A stretch of DNA of 62,114 nucleotides from an uncultured Burkholderiales bacterium (GCA_903864315.1 CAIPFK010000182.1:1-62114), one strand, 5' to 3'; positions 43,010-51,474 are shown, numbered from the stretch's first letter. Notes: a model not told the origin generated them from the letters alone. Program-made: numbers and translations.

Positions 43010-44350
43010 CTACTTCGTGATCATTGAGCAGCGCGAGGTACTCAAGGACAAGCCCTGGGCTTTGCAGTCACCGTCATAGACCACGATACTGCCCGCACTG
43101 TTCCTGATGACTTGCAGGCTCACGCCATCGGCAAAGGTGGCGGCCAAGGTCATGGAGGGCAAGGTCTCCACCCAGGTGGTTTCAGAAATTCGGGCCACCC
43201 GCATCTGGGTATGGGCTGGGTCTTGTAAATTCAGGAAGAAAAATCCTGGCTCATAAAAGACATCGCTGCTCTCCAGGTTGGTGATGGGAAAGAGCAAGGC
43301 ATAGTTGCTGTTGCTGTAAAAAAAGGTTCCAGACTGAGGTGAGGCGGTGACCGTGGTGTCGCTTGACCCCTTGACCCAAAGGGTGGGTCGACCGTTGCTC
43401 AAACTTCCCATCAAAATCAAATCAAGTCGCTTGGCCGCATTCGGATAGGGAACGATTTGTACACCATGCAGTTGGGTGGGGAGCATGGGAGAGGCCGAGT
43501 TGTCGATGATGCGGTCAGTGACTTGTGCAAAGGAGACGTCGGTTTTGACGTTGCTCTTTTGTGCCATGAGCACAATGGCCGACTGGCTGCGATCGACCAA
43601 GACAAGATCCATCAATCCATCGGCATTCAAGTCCGCCGCAGCGGCTTGCTCTGCCTTGAACTGGTAATTGACCATGGAGGTATTGTGTAAAAAAATCTTT
43701 TGATAAACGCCAGTGGTGTCGTTGCTCAGGTAAAGAATTTGTGTTTCTTTGCCCGCGCTTGCAGTGCCTTTGCAAGTGACCAAGACATCGTGGCGCTTGT
43801 CTGCATTGAAGTCAGCGGTGATGGCAAAGGTGGCCACTTGGCAGCCCGTGCTGTCACTCAAAATGCTGCTGGTTTTATCGACCCAAACGCCATTTTGGTT
43901 TTGAAAGAAATGCGCCGACCCAAGCCCCGTTGGGCTATTGTCCATGACAAAGGCCGAATAGTGACCCACGCCTTCGCGAAAATAGTCTCCAAAAGTCACC
44001 GCATTTCGGCTGTCCGGGTCGGCGATGGCAACCCCAAGCAAGCCAGACGAAAAAACCGTCGTTGACGCCATGGCCCGCGCGTCTTGCTTGTATTCATACG
44101 ATGTTGAAAACACCGATGAAGGTGGATACGGGGGCAAAGGCGAGGTCGTGGTGTCCGTGCTGCCCGGTGTCGACGCACCGGGTGGGGCGACTGAAGTGTC
44201 CTTTGCAGTGCCCGAACCACAGGAACTCAGCAGCACCCCGCTGGCCAATCCCAACATCAAACACATGCTGCGTGCCGACTTGAAAGCGCCCTCCCCGACC
44301 CATTGCCAGTCACGGGTCTGTGCTTTCAAGTGGGGAACATTGAACATCAT
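43010..44350 (-). CDS. FG-GAP/VCBS-type repeat lipoprotein of unknown function
   Basis: A 446-residue exported protein. A hydrophobic stretch with a lipobox (MLGLASGVLLSSC) suggests a lipoprotein, followed by a Ser/Thr/Pro-rich linker (about 55-90). The remainder has blades like those of FG-GAP/VCBS propellers: ITADFNADKRHDVLVTC and AAADLNADGLMDLVLVD carry the calcium-binding DxNxDxxxD-like loop. Function unknown; such proteins are surface-exposed binding or adhesion factors. The start at 44350 is a guess, since MCLMLGL nearer the lipobox is also possible. Divergent from a pair of secreted six-cysteine proteins. Confidence 0.75.
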   Translation of the reverse strand: MMFNVPHLKAQTRDWQWVGEGAFKSARSMCLMLGLASGVLLSSCGSGTAKDTSVAPPGASTPGSTDTTTSPLPPYPPSSVFSTSYEYKQDARAMASTTVFSSGLLGVAIADPDSRNAVTFGDYFREGVGHYSAFVMDNSPTGLGSAHFFQNQNGVWVDKTSSILSDSTGCQVATFAITADFNADKRHDVLVTCKGTASAGKETQILYLSNDTTGVYQKIFLHNTSMVNYQFKAEQAAAADLNADGLMDLVLVDRSQSAIVLMAQKSNVKTDVSFAQVTDRIIDNSASPMLPTQLHGVQIVPYPNAAKRLDLILMGSLSNGRPTLWVKGSSDTTVTASPQSGTFFYSNSNYALLFPITNLESSDVFYEPGFFFLNLQDPAHTQMRVARISETTWVETLPSMTLAATFADGVSLQVIRNSAGSIVVYDGDCKAQGLSLSTSRCSMITK

Positions 44351-44665
44351 GGGCGATCCATTTCCAATACAAGGGGGGGCAAAAACACCCATTGACCACA
44401 TCAACCCTACATCGGTGGCCCCAAGCACAAGCTTGCAGTCTTTTGAGTACATCACTTTAACATCTTGCGCCCAAAGACCACGATGCCCAAAAAACCCGCA
44501 TGTCGTTTGCACTTTGAGTTACACTTTGAGTCCATGTAGCCGTCAATTGGTTGCCAGTGGGTCGTCCGTGGCCTTGCTAGGCAACCCCGTTGGGGCTACC
44601 CAAAAGGTCAAACTGTCTCAATAAGACATCATTGTATCGACTCAAAGCCTTAAAATCATGAGCCT
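44351..44665. other. Divergent region with direct repeat and hairpin
   Basis: No gene is visible in these 315 bases. Two 12-bp repeats cactttgagttN-type (44510-44521 and 44522-44533) are followed by a GC-rich hairpin at 44580-44600 (arms GGCAACCCC and GGGGCTACC). The hairpin pairs better on the minus strand, where the two mismatches become G-U pairs. I could not match it to a known riboswitch. Confidence 0.45.
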
Positions 44666-45415
44666 ATGCGTAACCTTTTAATTGTCGTTTGCCTGTGGTC
44701 ATTGACCTCTTTGTTGCCCACTTGGGCCGAGGAGAGGCCCGTGCCTCAATTCAAGCCCTACCCCGTCAAAAAGTCACAAGACTCTGGGGCCGCATCCGAT
44801 GCAGCGGCATCTGGCAATTCAAGCTCATCGTCCAGTGGCAGCGCATCAACCCCCGCCACCAAGCCCATGAGCACCAATTCATGGGACACGCGTGACCACA
44901 GCAACGACAACGCCAGGCCGTTTGGCGTGGATCCTGTGCAATCCTTGAAAGCCCGACCGCCCACTTCGGGCAAAGAGCCCATGTTGACGCTGAACAACAA
45001 AGGCCAGCCCATGAGCCAAGCCATCCATGAGTCCGACCGACTCAGCTACTACGACTGCAAAGGTGTCTTGGCCCCTTGGTTTCAAGAATTGCTGACCGCA
45101 GAGTTGAACTATTTCAGTGAATTGGTCGAGTTCCCCTTGATCAAGGGCACGCAATGTGTGGTGACGGTGGGCACACCCAAGAGCTTGTCGCCGGGGCGCA
45201 TCAGTGTGCAGATGTACCTCAACGGCAAAGAGATGAACGACTGCGTGATGGACAGCATTTGCTTTGTTTTCCGAAGCGTGAACTTGATTGCCAAAAATGG
45301 CGGGGTCTACCGCTCCTACTTTTTGTCCGACATGTTCCGAAAAATTGTCTCCCAACAGTGTGTGACCCCCAAGGGCAAACTCTACTCCAACACGACTTGC
45401 TACTCGGTGGATTGA
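44666..45415 (+). CDS. Secreted protein with unrecognised six-cysteine domain, Ser-rich linker
   Basis: A 249-residue exported protein. Residues 1-21 form a signal peptide ending at TWA, about 40-75 is a Ser/Ala/Thr-rich linker, and the C-terminal domain (about 125-249) carries six cysteines: 131, 164, 193, 199, 232 and 245. The next gene has the same six cysteines at 131, 164, 194, 200, 233 and 246, with matching residues around several of them (YDC/YLC, GTQC/GSTC, YRSYFLSD/YRSLIITD, QQC/QYC). I do not recognise the domain. Three disulfides are plausible. It is divergent from an FG-GAP-like lipoprotein gene. Function unknown. Confidence 0.85.
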   Translation: MRNLLIVVCLWSLTSLLPTWAEERPVPQFKPYPVKKSQDSGAASDAAASGNSSSSSSGSASTPATKPMSTNSWDTRDHSNDNARPFGVDPVQSLKARPPTSGKEPMLTLNNKGQPMSQAIHESDRLSYYDCKGVLAPWFQELLTAELNYFSELVEFPLIKGTQCVVTVGTPKSLSPGRISVQMYLNGKEMNDCVMDSICFVFRSVNLIAKNGGVYRSYFLSDMFRKIVSQQCVTPKGKLYSNTTCYSVD

Positions 45416-45585
45416 CCCCATTGGAGCCAACTTGGCAAGGCAAACCCACATGCAACTTGCGGCTCATGAGTACGCCCCATTCGTACGAATTGCGGGACTG
45501 CTGGCGCACATGCCCCCTCGAGAATTCAAGCCCCATTCAAGTCTTGGCCACTTGGGTCGATTACCCTACTCAACACCTTTGACCT

Positions 45586-46563
45586 ATGAACACCTCACCT
45601 TGCTTTTTAACCAAGCTCTTGCTGCCCACCTCCGTTTGGCTGGCACTCAGTTGCACCTTGAGCCTGGGCGTGAGCTCGGGCCTCTTGTTGAGCACCAGTG
45701 CCTTGGCGCATGAGAAAAAAGAAGAAAAGAAAGAAGAGAAAAAGGAAGGGGGTGAGAAAAAAGAGGAAAAGAAAGAAGAAAAAAAAGAAGAGAAGAAGGA
45801 AGAGAAAAAGGAAGGGGGTGAGAAAAAAGAAGAGCACAAAGAGGACCACAAAAAGGCCAAGCCCGCCCGCCCCAAAAGGACCTTTGAAGGCATTGAGCCC
45901 CTCTTTTATTTAGACGACAATCGCCACCCCTTTGATGAACCCTTCGCCAAGAAAGAAGAGGAGGAGTTTTATCTCTGCCGTGCCAATGTGGGCGAATGGT
46001 ACCGGGATATGAATGTGGCCGATTTGAACCGATTGGCCGCAAAAGACAATCTCAACCAAATTTCCGGATCCACGTGTGCGCTGCACCTGTTTCCATCAAG
46101 TTTGGGTAAAAAATTGCCCTACCTCATGCTGGAGTTCTATACCGGCTCAGACGGGATGCGCGAATGCATTTTGACGGAGGAGTGTCCTGAGGTTCGAACG
46201 GTCATCATGTACATCAAAGACAAAACGCTTTATCGCAGTCTGATCATCACCGACTCCAAGAAACACGTGCACCGCCAGTACTGCTTGACCAACAAGAGCG
46301 ACGTCTTGGCCGACAAAGCATGTTGGCGCTATTTCCAAGACCTGGCCCAGGCCAAGCGCGAGGCCGAACTCAAAGGCGAAGAGGAGGACAACAGTCCACA
46401 GGCTCTACGCAAAAAACGCCGCGAAGAGTTCGAGGCCAAGAAAAAAGCCCGCGAAGGCCATGATTCCAAAAACAATTCGGCCGCAGAGTCCAAAGAAGAG
46501 TCGGGCCAAGAAGACCCACACAAAGCGGAAAAGCACAGTCAAGACAAACACAAAGAGCACTAG
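45586..46563 (+). CDS. Secreted protein with unrecognised six-cysteine domain and Lys/Glu-rich repeat
   Basis: A 325-residue exported protein, paralogous to the previous gene. The signal peptide ends near SALA (residue 41). Residues 43-90 are a Lys/Glu repeat (KEEKKEEKKEGGEKKEEK-like, two 22-residue units). About 100-250 holds the six cysteines (131, 164, 194, 200, 233, 246) with the domain residues shared with the neighbour. The tail (about 252-325) is charged, Lys/Glu/His-rich and probably disordered. It starts 170 bases after the neighbour's stop. Highly charged arms on both sides suggest binding to a surface or a partner. Function unknown. Confidence 0.85.
   Translation: MNTSPCFLTKLLLPTSVWLALSCTLSLGVSSGLLLSTSALAHEKKEEKKEEKKEGGEKKEEKKEEKKEEKKEEKKEGGEKKEEHKEDHKKAKPARPKRTFEGIEPLFYLDDNRHPFDEPFAKKEEEEFYLCRANVGEWYRDMNVADLNRLAAKDNLNQISGSTCALHLFPSSLGKKLPYLMLEFYTGSDGMRECILTEECPEVRTVIMYIKDKTLYRSLIITDSKKHVHRQYCLTNKSDVLADKACWRYFQDLAQAKREAELKGEEEDNSPQALRKKRREEFEAKKKAREGHDSKNNSAAESKEESGQEDPHKAEKHSQDKHKEH
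45715..45837 (+). repeat. Lys/Glu-coding purine-rich repeat, 66-bp period
   Basis: The purine-rich tract contains the same 30-base block with a GGGGG run at 45748-45752 and 45814-45818, 66 bp (22 codons) apart. It includes a run of eight A at 45779-45786. Length variation here would add or remove 22 residues in frame. Confidence 0.7.
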
Positions 46564-46688
46564 GAATAGGGCTTTGTTGGCTGGATGTCAACTTCCACTT
46601 TGGGTGCAACGACCTCTTCAAGATCAGGCAGGGGTATCGAAGGGACCCTCACCCAGGTTGGGGTCAACGCCTTGTGATGAGCCTGCCA

Positions 46689-46979
46689 TCAATCCTTGAG
46701 ATCAATGAAATCCTCAATGGCGCGCTTATATTGAAGACCCGCGTCGGCGAACACCGACGCGATATGGGCTTTCATCTCAGCACTCACACCGCTGGGGTGA
46801 TGGTAGACCTCCATCCAAGTCTCGAACCCTTCGCTTGAAACTTCAGGGCGACGCATCAAGTTGATTTGAAGCGAAGTGAATCGATGTTGAATTTGGGCCA
46901 AGGCCTTGTCGACCAACATCTTGGCACTGGCGTGCTCTGCTTGGGGCACCTTGTAATAGACAAATAAAGTGTGTTTCAT
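46689..46979 (-). CDS. DUF4936-family protein
   Basis: A 96-residue protein, MKHTLFVYYKVPQAEHASA at the start, with ETWMEVYHHPSG in the middle. This matches the small DUF4936 family found mainly in Burkholderiales, a ferredoxin-like alpha/beta fold of unknown role. The ATG at 46979 is used, since the earlier in-frame reading adds an unrelated leader. The neighbours give no clue: a secreted protein lies on one side and tandem repeats with a Bug gene on the other. It supports the Burkholderiales assignment of the window. Confidence 0.8.
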   Translation of the reverse strand: MKHTLFVYYKVPQAEHASAKMLVDKALAQIQHRFTSLQINLMRRPEVSSEGFETWMEVYHHPSGVSAEMKAHIASVFADAGLQYKRAIEDFIDLKD

Positions 46980-47120
46980 CGGATTGCTGGCCTTTTTTGT
47001 GGACTTCGATTGCTCAGTGCACCATTGTCGGGCTTGACCCATCGGTCGTCTTTGCCATCAGACACAGAGCCCATGATGTGGATCAACGCAGCATCAAAAA
47101 CGCGGTGCGCTCGAGCCAGG

Positions 47121-47170
47121 CCTTGCGCTCCATTGCGCTCCATTGCGCTCCATTGCGCTCCATTGCACTC
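47121..47170 (+). repeat. Five 10-bp tandem repeats in an intergenic region
   Basis: cattgcgctc is repeated exactly at 47131-47160 (three copies), with one-mismatch copies before (ccttgcgctc) and after (cattgcactc). It lies upstream of the DUF4936 gene and downstream of the Bug gene stop. The period is not a multiple of three. Confidence 0.8.
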
Positions 47171-47217
47171 ATTGGCCCTTGGGTTGCGATTTGACCCTCA
47201 AACCTGCACTCACCCAC

Positions 47218-48264
47218 TCACATGCGCTCAATTTTCATGGTGTTGACCAAATTATTCCATTTATCGACTTCATTGGACATCAACTCTTTGAGCTCATCGG
47301 GTGTGCCCCCGCGGGAGTCGATCCCGACTTCTAAAAACCGTTGTTTAACGTCGGGCATGGCCAATATCGCATTGATCTCTTTGTTCAAGCGATCGATGAT
47401 GGCTTGCGGTGTTTTGGCGGGAGCGGCCACACCATTCCAAGCCTTCACATCGTAGCCCTTGACACCACTCTCCGTCATGGTCGGCACATCGGGCAGGCCC
47501 TTGAAGCGGTTGCTGCCCGATACCGCCAGTACCCTCACCTCACCGGCCTTCACCAAGGCCAGGGCGGGAGAGATGATCTCAAACGCCACGCTCACATCCT
47601 TGCCCTTCAACGCCAGCATCAAGGAGGGTGTCGTTTTGTAAGGGATCAAGGAAGTCGAGTGCAGTGCGGCCATGTTTTGAAACAAAAGGGCTGCGATGTG
47701 TTGGCCCGACCCCAAGCTCACCGAGCCAATGTTGTATTTGTCTGGAGAGGCTTTGGCCTTGGCAATGAAGTCTTGAACATTTTGAATGTCTGAATTTTTA
47801 TCCACCAACATCAAGACATCGAAAAAGCCCATGGCCGAGATCGGTGCGAAATCTTTTTTGATGTCATAGGGCAATTTTTTAAAGAGCGCCTGACTCACCG
47901 CATTGCCGTAGTTCATGTGCAGCAAGGTGTAGCCATCGGGATCGGCCTTGGCCACCATGTCGCCCGCCACCACGCCTGCCGCCGATGGACGGTTGTCCAC
48001 CACCACTTGCTGGCCCAAAGCCTCAGAGAGTTTTTGCGCGACCAGTCTCGCCGTGATATCGGCCACACCACCCGCACCGTAACCCAAGACCATGCGGATG
48101 GGTTTATTGGGATAAGTGTTGGTGCCCTGGGCCCAAGCAAGCGGGCCTTGTAAGAGGGCTGCGGCGAGCATCACCACCCAGGCTTTACTCCAGTGGGCCT
48201 GGTGTTGGACAAGGGTGTCCAAAGGGGTCTTGCGTGAAATTTGAAGTCTGAGGGTGTTGCGCAT
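47218..48264 (-). CDS. Bug-family periplasmic solute-binding protein
   Basis: A 348-residue Bug receptor with an unusually long leader: about 30 polar residues precede the hydrophobic WVVMLAAALLQGPLAWA, ending in AQG. TYPNKPIRMVLGYGAGGVAD is the first loop (LGYGAGG instead of VPYxAGG) and IPYKTTPSLMLAL the second. A GGGAG site six bases upstream supports the ATG at 48264. It follows UbiX on the same strand after 125 bases and may supply the aromatic acid decarboxylated by UbiD. Confidence 0.92.
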   Translation of the reverse strand: MRNTLRLQISRKTPLDTLVQHQAHWSKAWVVMLAAALLQGPLAWAQGTNTYPNKPIRMVLGYGAGGVADITARLVAQKLSEALGQQVVVDNRPSAAGVVAGDMVAKADPDGYTLLHMNYGNAVSQALFKKLPYDIKKDFAPISAMGFFDVLMLVDKNSDIQNVQDFIAKAKASPDKYNIGSVSLGSGQHIAALLFQNMAALHSTSLIPYKTTPSLMLALKGKDVSVAFEIISPALALVKAGEVRVLAVSGSNRFKGLPDVPTMTESGVKGYDVKAWNGVAAPAKTPQAIIDRLNKEINAILAMPDVKQRFLEVGIDSRGGTPDELKELMSNEVDKWNNLVNTMKIERM

Positions 48265-48389
48265 TGAAGTCTCCCAATTAGGTGTTGGCATCTTGCACGG
48301 GTTGAATGAATGGTCGTGTGGATGAGGCTATTGTTGATGAACTGTGGGCAAAGATGAGACGCTGGCGACAAGTTGTTGATGAACGAAGG

Positions 48390-49118
48390 TCATCCCTGGC
48401 CACCCTTGCCACCCTTGCCCCCCATACCTTCCCAGCGATTGACCATGTCGGTCTCGATATCAAAGAGATCCAAACAGCGGCCCACGGTGTGGTTGACCAT
48501 GTCATCCAAGGTTTGGGGGCGAGCGTAAAAAGCAGGCATGGGCGGGAGCAAAATGGCACCGTTTTCACACGCTTGGGTCATCGCTTTCAAATGCCCCGCG
48601 TGCAGTGGCGTCTCGCGCACCATCAAGACCAAACGTCGACGCTCTTTGAGGACCACGTCTGCGGCTCTGGAGAGCAAGGTGCTCGTGAGCCCGTAAGCAA
48701 TTTCTGACAAGGAGCGAATCGAGCAAGGTGCCACGACCATGCCCATGGTTTTGAAGGAACCCGAGGAGATCGTCGCGCCAATGTTTTTGGCATTGTGCAC
48801 TTGAGTGGCCAAGTCACACACCTCGTCAAAGCTCAGACTCATTTCAGTCGACAAGGTCATGCGAGCCGAATCGCTCATCACCAAGTGGGTCTCGATGCCC
48901 GAGCCTTGGAGGACTTGCAAAATTCGAACACCATAAACTATGCCCGAGGCTCCACTGATGCCCACAATCAAGCGCCTGGGCGTGTCGTGGAGCTGCCCAC
49001 GACTGAGTGCGACCGACTTTGCCGACTTTGCCGACTTGGCGGATTGGGTCAACTTGGCACTGGAGGTGGTTTTCACAATGGGCTGCTTTTTATTCGAATT
49101 TTTGGATGTGGTTGCCAT
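48390..49118 (-). CDS. ubiX: Flavin prenyltransferase UbiX/Pad1 family
   Basis: A 242-residue UbiX. The Rossmann start LIVGISGASGIVYGVRILQVL, the phosphate-binding region and VVAPCSIRSLSEIAYGLTSTLLSRAADVVLKERRRLVLMVRETPL-type residues (key Arg and Ser-Leu) are visible. UbiX makes prenylated FMN, the cofactor of UbiD. It ends in a GGKGGKGGQG tail and begins with an extension containing SAKSAKSAKS; both are coded by 9-bp tandem repeats (ends near 48396-48422 and 49014-49040). It lies 3 bases after the UbiD stop, so the two are translationally coupled. Confidence 0.95.
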   Translation of the reverse strand: MATTSKNSNKKQPIVKTTSSAKLTQSAKSAKSAKSVALSRGQLHDTPRRLIVGISGASGIVYGVRILQVLQGSGIETHLVMSDSARMTLSTEMSLSFDEVCDLATQVHNAKNIGATISSGSFKTMGMVVAPCSIRSLSEIAYGLTSTLLSRAADVVLKERRRLVLMVRETPLHAGHLKAMTQACENGAILLPPMPAFYARPQTLDDMVNHTVGRCLDLFDIETDMVNRWEGMGGKGGKGGQG

Positions 49119-49121
49119 GCT

Positions 49122-50756
49122 TTAAGCGTCCTCGCCGGGCCTGAATTTACTCTCAGCTTTGACATCATTTCTTTGCTGCTTCAAGCTCACCAACCCGTTT
49201 TCCAAATAGCGTCCGGTGGCGGCTTTTTTGGCGGCATCGTCCCACTGGGGCAACCAGTCACCCAAGGTGTAACCAAACCAAGGCGCTTGGGGACGCAGTT
49301 TGGGCAAACCCAACTCTTGCCAAATTTCTTTGGACCGTTCCATGTATTCACGCGTGGGCAAGGCCAAAGGCGGCATGGCCGACTTCATGGTGGCATCCAT
49401 GAGCAAGGTCGAATCCTCTTCACCATCGTTTTCTCGCTTGGGGCCGTGGCCTTGGCCGCGGTGATCCAGAGTCTGCACATCCTCCTTGGGGTTCATGCGG
49501 TAGGCCATGGCCCACAAAATGGCATCGGCATTGTCGGGGTCGATGTCATCGTTGACGGCAATACAAATTTTGCCGCAGTCGCCTTTGAAAAACGCTGCGC
49601 CATAAAGCGCACGCCAGACCTCGGTTTTGGGGACATCGCGCTCCAAGGTGATGATGGTGACCCGGAGCAGACCGGTGAGCGGCTCATGAAGGGAGACCTT
49701 CTTCACGCCCTTGATGCCCAACGCATTTTTGAGGTGGGCGGTGAAGAGTGGCTCATAGGCCACTCGCTTGATGACGCTAGACTCTGAGGGGGCGACTTGG
49801 CTCAAGTAAGAGGGAATCACAGGCTTGAAACGGTGGGTGATGGCCGTGATTTTCATGGGCAAATTGAATTCCTCCAAAGCCACGTGGCCATGCGACTCAC
49901 CAAATGGCGCCTCGGGCTCCAAAAACTCCAGATCAATCTCGCCTTCGATCACAATCTCAGACTCTGCAGGAATGGTGAGCGGCACGCTGTGGGCTTTTGC
50001 AATGCGAATGGCCACACCGGCCAAGCCACCCGCCACCTCCAACTCATCGACGCCGATAGGCATTTTCTGTGGACCCATGAAGGCCACACTCGGTGGGCAG
50101 CCAAGCACCACGGCACACGGCATGGTCTTGTGGCCCAGTGCCTTCCAGGCCTGGTAGTGCAAGTACCCACCCGCACCACCCACTCGAGTGGCCATGCGCA
50201 CGACCATGCGGTCAGAGGCCTTCAAGGCGGCTCGGTAGGTGCCCATGTTTTGCACACCCGTCTGAGGGTGTTTGGTGATCACATTGGTGGCGGTGAGTGT
50301 GGGGGCGCTATCAAAGCCTGGAGTGGAGATAGGGATGGGCAGCATGTCAAGACCCTTGCCCTCGCCCAGCAAATCTGCACCTTCGTGGATGACCTCTTGG
50401 CACTCGGGCTTGTCCACCATGACGGGTTTGATGGGGTGATTGATGGCGTGGTCCCAACGGGCTTGGATTTGCTCGACTGAGCAGCCCATGCCCACGCTGT
50501 AGATTTCACGATTGGCGGCCAGTGCCCCCACCACCACGGGGATGTCATAGCGCCGGCCTTGGGCGTTGACGATGTTGGTGAAAATGAAAGCCTTGCGCTC
50601 TGACTCGTCCATGCCGCCCACAAACTGCCAGCGCACCAAGGGGTGAAGCTCAGAGTCTTTGTCAATGGCTTTGTCAATGACTTGCAAAAGACCGCGAGCT
50701 TTGAGGGATTCCAAATGGTCGTGTAAATCGGGGTAACCGTCGTTCTTGTGGCTCAT
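49122..50756 (-). CDS. UbiD-family prenylated-FMN decarboxylase
   Basis: A 544-residue UbiD-type decarboxylase. It opens GYPDLHDHLESL, has PLVRWQFVGGMDESERKAF, and contains the catalytic acid stretch LEPEAPFGESHGHVALEEF, with MPIGVDELEVAGG in the centre. UbiD enzymes use prenylated FMN to add or remove carboxyl groups on aromatic or alpha,beta-unsaturated acids. The start at 50756 agrees with the conserved opening; an ATG at 50813 is also in frame. UbiX, its cofactor supplier, follows 3 bases after. A second, similar UbiD begins at 60382. Ring specificity is unknown. Confidence 0.93.
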   Translation of the reverse strand: MSHKNDGYPDLHDHLESLKARGLLQVIDKAIDKDSELHPLVRWQFVGGMDESERKAFIFTNIVNAQGRRYDIPVVVGALAANREIYSVGMGCSVEQIQARWDHAINHPIKPVMVDKPECQEVIHEGADLLGEGKGLDMLPIPISTPGFDSAPTLTATNVITKHPQTGVQNMGTYRAALKASDRMVVRMATRVGGAGGYLHYQAWKALGHKTMPCAVVLGCPPSVAFMGPQKMPIGVDELEVAGGLAGVAIRIAKAHSVPLTIPAESEIVIEGEIDLEFLEPEAPFGESHGHVALEEFNLPMKITAITHRFKPVIPSYLSQVAPSESSVIKRVAYEPLFTAHLKNALGIKGVKKVSLHEPLTGLLRVTIITLERDVPKTEVWRALYGAAFFKGDCGKICIAVNDDIDPDNADAILWAMAYRMNPKEDVQTLDHRGQGHGPKRENDGEEDSTLLMDATMKSAMPPLALPTREYMERSKEIWQELGLPKLRPQAPWFGYTLGDWLPQWDDAAKKAATGRYLENGLVSLKQQRNDVKAESKFRPGEDA

Positions 50757-50990
50757 GGCTAAAATTTTTTCTATCGTGACATCTTGAGAACGCTCTGCAA
50801 AAAAAGGCGACATGCAGTTTGTCAAACCCGTGTCTTTATTTTTTGGAGAACAAGGAAGTGCTCGCCTGTTGTAGATCTGGAGCACCCAACTGGAGAACAG
50901 CAACAAGGCGTGATCATACCGCAGACCCTTGTCATCCATGAATCAACTTTCATCGCATCGCCCCCAATACGCACTCAAAGCTCAGCGCAA

Positions 50991-51034
50991 GTCTCGAGCA
51001 AATATCGAACATATGTCGAGCATATATCGAGCAT
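50991..51034. repeat. Four 11-bp iterons (possible regulator-binding repeats)
   Basis: Copies gtctcgagcaa, atatcgaacat, atgtcgagcat and atatcgagcat are contiguous, consensus atatcgagcat. The 11-bp spacing equals one turn of B-DNA, so all copies face the same side. The tract lies 235 bases from the ubiD start and about 440 from the CoxM-like start. Confidence 0.65.
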
Positions 51035-51210
51035 ATGCGCCACCATTTTGCAGTCGCATGATGCACATCAATGGGGAACGAAAATCCTTTGAAAATTTTG
51101 CAGGTCGCGACCGTTTTGACAGCCTGCCATCTTTATAATGAGAGATGATTCAAATAACAAGCCATGATGTTTATCGTGAATTGCATTGAAAGCCAGTAAA
51201 ACCAGCAAGA

Positions 51211-51230
51211 TAAGGGTAAACCCTCGTGGC
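51211..51230 (+). promoter_or_regulatory. Shared motif, copy 4 (upstream of the molybdenum hydroxylase operon)
   Basis: TAAGGGTAAACCCTCGTGGC on the plus strand matches the motif core AGGG-(W/A)-A-CC-T-GTGG. It lies 244 bases before the first gene of the operon, in the same orientation relative to it as the other copies are to theirs. Confidence 0.45.
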
Positions 51231-51474
51231 TCAATTATTCGACCCTTGCACGTGCAACTCACCACCCTTTGAACTTTGCGGCAAGCTCCCAGTTGAGTTA
51301 AGCCACCCAAGACTTGAGAGACCTTTGGAGCATCGATGACTTGAACACGGCGGCCCTTTATTTGAGATTTTTTTTGTACCCAACAGTCGCTATGATTTTG
51401 AATCCCGAGACGCCACCCCTTTGGACTCCTCGCGACCCACTGCTCCTCCACCTTGACACCTAGGACACCCCCCA

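Larger units (their letters stand above)
50757..51474. other. Long divergent control region between ubiD and the molybdenum hydroxylase operon
   Basis: No convincing gene is present in these 718 bases. The region holds four 11-bp iterons (50991-51034), a perfect 10-bp palindrome GGTCGCGACC (51103-51112), a TTGACA (51116-51121) and a TATAAT (51134-51139) separated by only 12 bases, and the fourth shared motif (51211-51230). Confidence 0.55.

Noticed and set aside
44580-44600. Hairpin as part of a cyclic-di-GMP (GEMM) riboswitch
   Set aside because: The GGGTAGCCCC...GGGGTTGCC end resembles the 3' part on the minus strand, but the conserved GCAAAGC and tetraloop half is not found upstream.
45607-45849. 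Minus-strand Phe/Leu-rich ORF opposite the Lys/Glu repeat
   Set aside because: It is the complement of a purine-rich repeat in a gene with a signal peptide and conserved cysteines.
47121-47170. Repeat array as a CRISPR
   Set aside because: The 10-bp units are contiguous with no spacers, and no cas genes are near; the same holds for the other tandem repeats.
48795-49787. Plus-strand ORF (330 codons) over UbiX and UbiD
   Set aside because: Antisense to two clear genes; no family similarity.
51116-51139. TTGACA and TATAAT as a sigma-70 promoter
   Set aside because: Both hexamers are perfect but the spacer is 12 bases instead of about 17, so it is not called a promoter.
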